Below, one piece after another: positions 56,534-64,000 of a stretch of DNA of 64,000 bases (its first letter is position 1; the number at the start of each line of letters is the position of its first letter). Under the pieces are notes generated by a model. That model searched no databases and was not told the origin of the DNA. It saw only the letters and a list, made by a program, of their open reading frames with translations. The stretch spans positions 372,001 through 436,000 of the forward strand of contig JBBELK010000364.1 in NCBI GenBank assembly GCA_037783545.1. The letters are read 5' to 3'. The position numbers and the translations under genes were made by a program. The DNA is from Henricia sp. BOLD:AAB3569. Taxonomy: Eukaryota; Echinodermata; Asteroidea; Spinulosida; Echinasteridae.

Positions 56534-56614
56534 TTAATTTGGTAGCTGTCAGAAATTGGGCGATAAATAGAGCCCCGAAATTTATGCAAGGTATATAGTA
56601 CAATAGTACAAATG

Positions 56615-56776
56615 TTATGGCCGAGCGGTCTAGTGCGTCGAACTTAAGTTCCTGTGCTAGTACTAAAATGTAGGTTCGATTTCTGGCCGTGACGGGTTGT
56701 GGCACCTGTGCTCTTGAGCAAGGCACTCAACCACACTTGCTCCCATTCCTGTAATTGGCGGTCCCTCCGCTGTTGG
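56615..56776 (+). mobile_element. tRNA-Leu-like SINE, short copy
   Basis: TATGGCCGAGCGGTCTAGTGC (A box) and GGTTCGATTTC (B box). It then jumps directly to TGTAATTGGCGGTCCCTCCG, lacking about 210 bp present at 37701-38090. Confidence 0.75.
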
Positions 56777-58013
56777 ATCATCCTGAGATATCAGGGAATT
56801 TCTACTCTGCAAAGCGACGTGACAATACCCTGAGGAAATACACGCAAATCTGTGGAGCGAGCCGGCTGTTGTCTTGAGCCAACTCACGCCCGAGACATTT
56901 TGATGTAATTTAATCAATTCGATCATGTTATGCCGAAAAGAAACAATTTCTATACTTTCCAGAAATTGTATTGGGTTCCGTTCCTTATGACTGTCCCATT
57001 CCTACCAAACTTTCAAACGACGAACCTTATTTACTCCGCAGTTTTTCAAATTAATAACAGGGATGCATGCTGACGAATGTAATGGAACGGATTCCTCAAT
57101 ATGCTTTAAATAGCAGCCAATCGCCGACGCGGACAACGGCCAGCATTACCGAGTACATGTATCACATGCATGCAGGGTGTTTACAATTTGCGCGCGTTAC
57201 ATTTGAACGCCTGCAATCCGTGCTACAATGCACTGCAAGCGTCCTGATTGGTCCAGCAGAGGCGACAAGATTTCTGTCGCTAGTCCCACCGCCAAATGGG
57301 GCCTTTTTCAACAGGGCCACTGTACGCAGGAGTTAGGGAGTGCGTTAAAGGGGCACTGTTGCAAGAGGATGCTGTTGGGTGTGGTATATATATAAATATA
57401 AATATTTAAGTCTCGCGGCAAAGGTCAAATCTGAGCTTCCTGGCACAACTAAACGCCTATTCCTATAACACGGGCGAGATTTTTTTTTTTTTATATAAAT
57501 TTTTCTGTCCAATCTTAAGTATACAACCGACCCGAAAGTGATTCGGGTAACTAAAATGTTTTTTTACAATATATAATACATGCATAATTATCTCTAAAAA
57601 CGACAAAGGTTTATTAAAATTTCGTGACCTGAATCAATTTCTCTGCTAGCATATTCTTCATCCAATTTGGAATGGATGACCCAAGTGTGGATTCATGTGA
57701 AAATGAATGCTTCGAACTTGGGCACTCTACTTTTGGTAGATGGCGTTTCGCATATCGCTAGCGAGGTCTGTATGTACACTGTGGGCCTCCCTACGTACGT
57801 CGGCTGCCGTGCGTGTTGCATATCTTTTGCTGCATGTAGTTTACGATCTTCAAAGATTGACTTGTCGGCTCAGAAAAGATCGTGAATTTTTACATTGTAC
57901 CTTGTACCTTGTAGAATCTACTTCCAAACGGTCCACTATAGGGACTATCACCGGAAGCTTGACGAGAGTGGTGCTGGGTTAGGTATTGGCCATAATTAGG
58001 TAGATAAATTTTC
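56777..58013. other. No gene recognised
   Basis: 57340-57356 TTAAAGGGGCACTGTT resembles a TTAA-type element end without a partner. A short T-run lies at 57481. Frames are short. Confidence 0.45.
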
Positions 58014-59873
58014 CTACCTCCATAGTTGAGAGTACTTAATGAATTTTAGGCCATGTCTGGATAAATTATCTAAAAGTCTTGGTAGATAATGTTGACTGCT
58101 TTTTGAGGTAGGGTGTTCCACAGTAACCACTTCTGGGAAAAAAGACTGACCAAATGGAGTAGATGTATACTGAAAGACATCAAATTGTCTGTCGTGAGTG
58201 CGTCTAGAACGACTGATTTTGGGTTTGATATAACAACCAGGGTCGATCTCGATTTCGCCAAGAATCATCTTATGAAAAGACTGTAGTCGTTGTCCCTGTC
58301 GTCTAGTCTCAATGGAATCCCACCCCATGCAGGACTTCTAACATTTCGGTCACACTCGATTTAAACTTGTAGTTTCCGTGAACAAACCTGGCTGCCATCC
58401 GTTGAACTTTCTGAAGAACATCCCTATTTTGCTTAGTTCCTGGGTTCCAAGCACATGATGAAGCATATTCAAGATGTGGCTGAACGATGGTTTTATACAA
58501 GTTTTCTTTGACGGTCTTGGAGCAATGATAGAAGTTTCGCTGAATGAATTTTAAAATTTTTGTAGCCTTAACCGCAGCATGTTGTGATTGCTTCTCCCAT
58601 TTTAGGTTATTTTGGATAATTACCCCTAAATACTTATCTTCTTTGACTTCTTCTAAAGTTTGTCCAAGTAGGGTGTAATTTGTCTTTCCAGGTTGTCGCT
58701 TTCTTGAGATCCTCATGACTTTACATTTCAATGCATTGAACTTCATACCCCATTTATCCGACCAGGCGACGAGATTTGTAAGATCATTCTGGAAAGAAGT
58801 CTCGTCTTCGTGGAAATTGACTGGTTTGTAGATGATACAATCATCAGCAAAGAGCCTAATGGTTGAATTAACAACCTCTGTAATGTCGTTTATAAAAAAG
58901 ATGAACAGATGTGGACCCAACACAGTTCCCTGAGGGACGCCACTCAGTACAGGTCTCCATGTGACATTTTGCCATTTACGACAACTCTCTGAGTACGATT
59001 TGTCAGGAATGATTCAATCCACATCAGGAGTTTATTTCGGATACCATAATAACCTAACTTTTGGAGTAGACATTGATGAGGTACGACGTCAAATGCCTTG
59101 CAAAAATCAAGTACTGCTATGTCTGTAGTTTGATGCTTATTATGGTTTGAAGCCAGATCGTGAAGAGTGGTAATAAGTTCGTGTCACAGGATCGTGCTTT
59201 CCTGAAGGCATGCTGAACATCCGAAAGGATATTATTTTCAGAAAGGAACTTCATGATTTTACTATCAAGTACGTGCTCCATTAATTTACAACAAACACTT
59301 GTAAGTGAAATGGGGCGGTAATTTGCCGGGTCTGACTTGGCGCCTTTTTTAAATATAGGGGAGATGTTTGCCCGTTTCCAATCTTCTGGCAGCTCACTCT
59401 TGTCAAGACTACGTTTGAACATAAACTGCAAGGTGGGTGCCAGCTCGGCTGCGGCGATCTTGAGGGCTGCATTTGGAATATTACTGGACCGACTGCTTTG
59501 TTGGTCTTCACTGAAGTAAGAAGCTTCTCCACACCGTCGACAGTAATGTCGATATATCTGGCATGTCTGGAAATGGAGAAGGAGGCAAGGTTGGAAGATT
59601 TGAACCTTCTTTGGAAAATACACTCAAATTGGTCTGCTAATTTTTCAGCCTTGGCTTGGTCATCCACAATGGTCTCATCCCCGGTCTTCAAGGTCTGAAT
59701 ACCCACGTTATCTTTTTTACGTGACCTGATGAAATTCCAAAATTTCTTTGTATCTTCAGACGTTGATAGTTCTGCGATGTAGTTTCTACTTGCTTCACGA
59801 ATTCTCTTGAACTTGTCCCATTTCGATTGCTTATTTTTGATTATATACCCCATTTCATCAATTGGAATGCAAG
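58014..59873 (-). pseudogene. CR1-like LINE, 5'-truncated RT region
   Basis: - strand order: KKFWNFIRSRKKDN (59.7 kb); ELPEDWKRANISPIFKKG and NYRPISLTSVCCKLMEH (RT domains 1-2); ILSDVQHAFRKARSCDTN; KAFDVVPHQ (first catalytic Asp, about 59.1 kb); VLGPHLFIFFINDI; RLFADDCIIY (catalytic FADD, about 58.85 kb); KYLGVIIQNNLKW; and a C-terminal LEYASSCAWNPGTKQN region, ending at the stop at 58014. There are at least four frameshifts (near 59500, 59160, 58920 and 58320). No endonuclease is present: it is cut off at about 59873. The motif set fits CR1/L2-like LINEs; the exact clade is not certain. Confidence 0.85.
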
Positions 59874-60048
59874 ATTTTATTTAGAGATACGCGTTTTGGG
59901 CCGTCTGAGTTTACAAAAACCTGCGTAAACAAAATAATCCAAGAATTTCGCTCACGACGTGCGTTGAAGAGATAGTGTCTTATGCCCGGAAATAACAGTG
60001 GTCTCGCGCGGTCTCGTACGTTCGCGAGGTCAACTTACATATATAGGG

Positions 60049-60149
60049 GCTTTTCCAAATCTCGGCTTCGTCTCCGTCTCCATCTCCATAGGTTTTACAT
60101 GGAGCCGAAGCCTGAGCCTGAGCCTAAGTCGAGATTTGGAAAAAGGCCA
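60049..60149. repeat. Small inverted repeat with hexamer tracts
   Basis: Ends GGCTTTTCCAAATCTCGGCTT / complement. Inside are CGTCTC/CATCTC hexamers and a (GAGCCT)3 run. Confidence 0.7.
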
Positions 60150-60904
60150 TAGTCTATAGAAGAATGATTGACAAATCAATGCTAGCCCTGGCAGCCTCCT
60201 TAGTCCTTGGACATATACGCTGTGCTGCCATTTTATTACGCCACGCGACGTCTTTTCATTTGCAAATGTTATTACAAAGAGCACTAGCTGCGACCCCTAT
60301 TTTCGACGACAATTTGAAATTCCTCTTTTACAGTTGGGTCTAAATTTCCACAGTAATGGGGTACATTTGAAAAATAAGTCAATAATTCCTTTCAGATGTC
60401 TTTAGTTTATCCCAAAATTAAAGAAAATTTCCTTGTACTGTTCTCAAAAAGGTAAGAAATTGCTGCCACAACATGCATTTTTTAAAAGTTGTGTACAAAT
60501 TTTTCTATTACTCACGTAACGTGGACAGACCATTTTGTGACTTTTTTCCTGTCTTTGTTACATTTTGTGCACGGGGTTGTCAGAAATGTATGTTGTAGGA
60601 CTACTTTTCTTACTCCTTCGTGCAAAGGTTATTTCCTGAGTTTAGCTGGATAATTTAAAGATAAAATGAAGACATTTGAACTGAACTGGGACCTAAGATC
60701 TTGCATGTCACATAAAATGTACCCCATTTATACTGTGGAAAGACCCACTTCCCTTCCAAATGTTTCGTTTTGGTGTATAACGATTTTTCGCTATGGAACG
60801 ATTTTTGCTGTTGTCACGTACATTCAGATCACCTCATCATGGACAACGCCACTCCGTTAAGCCTAATATACATTTGCAGTTACTCAACATTTTACTTCTA
60901 TACA

Positions 60905-61018
60905 AATGTGGACAACTATGATCGAGTTTGGTACGCGGTTCGAATCCCGGTGGAGCCAAGTTGCTTTACACTGCATCCAGATTTCCCAAACTCGATCATG
61001 GACATTTGTCCACATTTG
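60905..61018. repeat. Inverted repeat with a tRNA-like B box
   Basis: Arms ATGTGGACAACTATGATCGAG / complement enclose CGCGGTTCGAATCCCGG, a SINE-like B box. The rest of a SINE is not clear. Confidence 0.5.
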
Positions 61019-61099
61019 TATCGAAATAATTTACCTCGGCGGTCCCTGGGTTATAATCCCTAAAAACATAATCACTTATTCAAACATTTTACTTCACAT

Positions 61100-61314
61100 G
61101 AGTTGATAACAAATGGTAACAAACACCATGTGAGTTTTATTTCTCGTGTAAGAAATTGCCAACTGATCGGTGTATGCTTTTTTTTAAAAATGTCTACAGA
61201 CAAATATGCATAATGGATTTTTCAGGTTTTATCAATTAATATTACTGCATGTGTCTGAAATTTCTACAAGGCCTGTTAATTTTAAAAGTTTTACAATAAA
61301 TCATGTAATCTGCC
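61100..61314 (+). repeat. Interspersed repeat ending at TTAA, family copy 3
   Basis: AACAAATGGTAACAAACACC, ATAATGGATTTTTCAGG and a right end AATCATGTAATCTGCCTTAA match 1222-1499 and 56334-56533. Confidence 0.55.
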
Positions 61315-61904
61315 TTAAATCTTGTATCTGACATGTTCCCGTTTGATTTATTTTACTTACAAAAAATCCCATTTTTCGCCAGAAGACGTATAACTTCTTG
61401 AACATTAATGCAGTCTAATAAATAAAGGAAAGCTAAAACAAAGGAAAAATGTCTTCTAGGCCACCGTACCTTCATAAACAAACCAGCCTTTTTATTGTCA
61501 CAAGAGCCAATGAAATGCCGGGCCTCGCCCCATCCTGCATACATTAAATATACACGCTGGGCACAAACGCATCACCAGCAGTCGCGTGACGCTAACACTG
61601 CGTTGGTACTCGTGCATGCAGCAAACGGCCCACTCTGTGCACATCAAAAGATTGGGGACCAGCCACAATCCCCCATCTTGAATTTGCCAAAAATTTTCGA
61701 GGCGTCTGTTTGGAGGCTAATTTCTTTCAACCAATTACAGACTTCAGAGTAACTTTTTCCTTCTGAGGAGTTTCTCGTAAGTATTCCACGTCTTCGGCGT
61801 GGCGTGGATCGTTTAATGCATCGAATTTTGAAGGGTGTGTTTGAAATTAAAGGATGGAATTTGTGATGTTGCAACTGAACACGATCAGAGGGGAAGGGTC
61901 TGTT

Positions 61905-62100
61905 GGGCGCAATCTTAATTCTCAGGCGCAATCTTTATGCTCGGCGCAATTTTTTAATTTGCGCGCGCAGATTTTAAAATTCCGCACCCCTGTTCAAAGA
62001 TTGCGCAAATTTAGATTGCGGGCGCAATTTTAGAATCTACGCAAGGTAGGTTCGGCGCATATCTTGAATCGTGCGCAAATTTCAAAAAAGCAATTGTGCT
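61905..62100 (+). repeat. GGCGCAATCTT-type degenerate repeats
   Basis: GCGCAATCTTAATTCT, GCGCAATCTTTATGCT, GCGCAATTTTTTAATT and reversed GATTGCGCAAATTT recur about every 25-35 bp. Confidence 0.6.
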
Positions 62101-62128
62101 TCACCCTCGTAAAAAGCCTGGTTCAAGC

Positions 62129-62808
62129 TAGCTAAGATAATCTCAGCTCTTTTTTTATCATTTTTCATTGGGATGTGGTCTTTTAGCAGTAGAGCTGAGA
62201 GAAGTTATGAACATGAACCCGCCATCGCAAAAAAAAAAAAAAGTCAAATGTGTCATTTTCTCACCGTGACACACTAATTCCCCCTAAAACTCACCCAAAC
62301 CTTGCCAGGCATAACCACTACCATGACTACGCAGGTCCTTGAGGGAAATAACCAGCCACGATGATTATTTTGCAAACAATTCTAGCGAAACAAACCGGTA
62401 TGCTCACAGCCTATAGCCGTTTTTGTCTTGTTCAAAAACAACCAAGTGTCTAGTCTGTGTACAAAGGAATACCAATGCGCAATGGTTACCAGACTTGACC
62501 TTCATGTCCAGTGGTTGTTTTTGAACAAGACAAAAACGGCTATAGGCTGTGAGCATACCGGTTTGTTTCGCTAGAATTGTTTGCAAAATAATCATCGTGG
62601 CTGGTTATTTCCCTCAAGGACCTGCGTAGTGGTTATGCCTGGCAAGGTTTGGGTGAGTTTTAGGGGGAATTAGTGTGTCACGGTGAGAAAATGACACATT
62701 TGACTTTTGTTTTGTTTTGCGATGGCGGGTTCATGTTCATAACTTTTCTCAGCTCTACTGCTAAAAGACCACATCCCAATGAAAAAAGAGCTGAGATTAT
62801 CTTAGCTA
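62129..62808. mobile_element. Near-perfect 680-bp foldback with 9-bp target duplication
   Basis: Arms of about 310-325 bp start TAGCTAAGATAATCTCAGC and end with the complement; the loop is about 60 bp around 62450-62500. GGTTCAAGC is duplicated at 62120-62128 and 62809-62817. It matches the architecture of 15066-15954 (TAG ends, 9-bp duplication) with unrelated arm sequence. Non-coding. Confidence 0.88.
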
Positions 62809-63019
62809 GGTTCAAGCGTTGTATCCTCCGCCATGGTGCCGTTTCCAACCCCAAATCTGTGGCAAACTCACGCAAATGAAATTTGTCCCTTGGCTCTGAT
62901 ATTTGCTCAATATTAAAAAGGCCTAGGTTAGGTGCAGTCGCCACAACGTTGAAATATTTCGAAGAGTACGCATCGATCCGATGTCTAGTTTTAGACCCTC
63001 CGTGAGATAAAATACCGGA

Positions 63020-63600
63020 GAGGTCAACACTAGACTAGACAGAATGATTCTGTCCCTACGGGTATCCTAGGGACAGAACACAACCCTTTCATATAGTGGT
63101 TTGTTATCACTTTGCCTCAAAATTAGAATCACACCCAAGAATGTCCACCTACTGTAGTTGTGTCCTGCCGTCGGGAAGCACAGCCAAGTCATTTCCTCTG
63201 TGCGTACAGCGCTAGCGGCACGGAAAGGACTGCGTACATGTACGTACATGTACGTGTAAATGTATTTTTGCCCAATTAATGATCAGGCTTGATACAGTCT
63301 GTCAGCATTTGGTCGCTGCGCAGTCCGAACACGGGCCGAACTGTATCTTATTTACACGGAGGAGAGTGCCCTCCCACGTCTAGAATTATTAAAACGGCAA
63401 CGAGAAAAGCTGTAGTTGGGTTAGCACATGGGCGAACATTTTGGCTTCAAAAATGGTGTTGTAAGTATTATTTTTCAATCATTTTCCAATCATGGACATC
63501 TCAAACCACTGCAGGACACAACTAGGAGGAAATGTTTGGGTGTGATTCTAATTTCGAGGTAAAATGACAACAAACCACTGTATGATTGAAAGGAAACAGG
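63020..63600. mobile_element. Foldback element, copy 2 of the 9720-10640 family
   Basis: CTGTCCCTACGGGTATCCTAGGGACAG hairpin-like head, arms with CCTTTCATATAGTGGTTTG and AAATTAGAATCACACCCAA and complements. The interior differs from copy 1. Confidence 0.65.
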
Positions 63601-63712
63601 ACAACTCGTACCCGGGACAACTCGAACCCGGGACAACTCGCACCCAAAATTAGACACCCTGGTCAACTCGTACCCTGGTCAACTCGTACCCGGGACAACT
63701 CGAACCCTTTCC
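63598..63712 (+). repeat. Tandem GGGACAACTCG(T/A)ACCC units
   Basis: About seven units of 16 bp (GGGACAACTCGAACCC and GGTCAACTCGTACCCT variants), starting at the foldback border. Confidence 0.85.
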
Positions 63713-64000
63713 ATCGTCATGATCGTGTACTTGGGTCTTTCTATAAATTAGTGGTCAAATTTTGGTGTACTGTCCCCCGTTACATTTTACATCTTGTTTT
63801 TTAAAATTCAGGACATACTTTTAGAAGGCTAAAAGTGTTTATTTGACGTTATATTGGGATGTTATCATTTTCTATATAACACTTTTAGCCCTTTGGATAT
63901 TTGACCCCATTCGCCATCGTGAACCAAGCTGCACGACCAATATGGCGGCGGTTCTGGAATATGAAATCTGACTCGACAGTCAAAATTAGACATTAAAAAA
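63713..64000. other. No gene seen to the window end
   Basis: AT-rich, with GGCTAAAAGTGTT / AACACTTTTAGCC inverted repeat at about 63827-63892. Possible YY1-like CAATATGGCGGCGG at 63938. Confidence 0.4.

Overview
This is animal nuclear DNA from an intron-rich, transposon-dense genome. The only conserved host gene I recognise is a split gene for translation initiation factor 6 (eIF6), with six coding exons on the + strand between 14754 and 29928. No gene here fixes the species. The transposon mix (LINEs with a gag-like ORF1, RNase H or a CR1-like RT, tRNA-derived SINEs, TTAA-flanked MITEs, Tc1, a hAT-like gene, a Gag-only LTR element) and the many ACATGTAC/ACCGGTAC strings suggest a marine invertebrate deuterostome such as an echinoderm; that is inference. 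There are no operons, rRNA genes, CRISPR arrays or viral genomes.

Layout. 1-14.7 kb: intergenic DNA with one small ORF (327-488), an array of ACGTACGTACGT palindromes inside a TIR element (1758-2181), a Harbinger-like element (3397-4608) whose empty site survives in a second copy of the host repeat at 13.5 kb, a broken Tc1 transposon (7093-8717) and several foldbacks. 14.7-30 kb: eIF6; its introns carry an 889-bp foldback with 9-bp target duplications (15066-15954), TTAA-type elements and SINEs. The short last coding exon was not identified with confidence. 30.4-33.3 kb: a dead hAT-like transposase gene on the - strand, broken by a TTAA MITE and a LINE 3' end. 34-43 kb: SINEs, foldbacks, MITEs and a LINE RNase H fragment.

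43.5-53.4 kb is the most unusual part: three 299-bp LTRs and two internal regions in the order LTR-internal-LTR-internal-LTR. The internal regions have a tRNA-Leu-type primer site, a small leader ORF, a Gag with long tandem repeats, and a +1-frame ORF with a CCHC knuckle plus two C2HC-like zinc fingers. They contain no protease, RT, RNase H or integrase, so this looks like a non-autonomous, Gag-only retroelement with added zinc fingers. It sits in ORF2 of a - strand LINE with a 4-bp duplication (GTAT), and its first copy was itself hit by a 2.4-kb transposon (44956-47378) that lies in the Gag repeats.

53.4-64 kb: the 5' half of that LINE (ORF1 and endonuclease), more MITEs and a SINE, a 5'-truncated CR1-like LINE (58014-59873, - strand), a second foldback with 9-bp duplications (62129-62808), and short tandem repeats at the right end. 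Most of the window is therefore layers of nested insertions, and their order can often be read from target duplications and from reading frames that join again across an insert.
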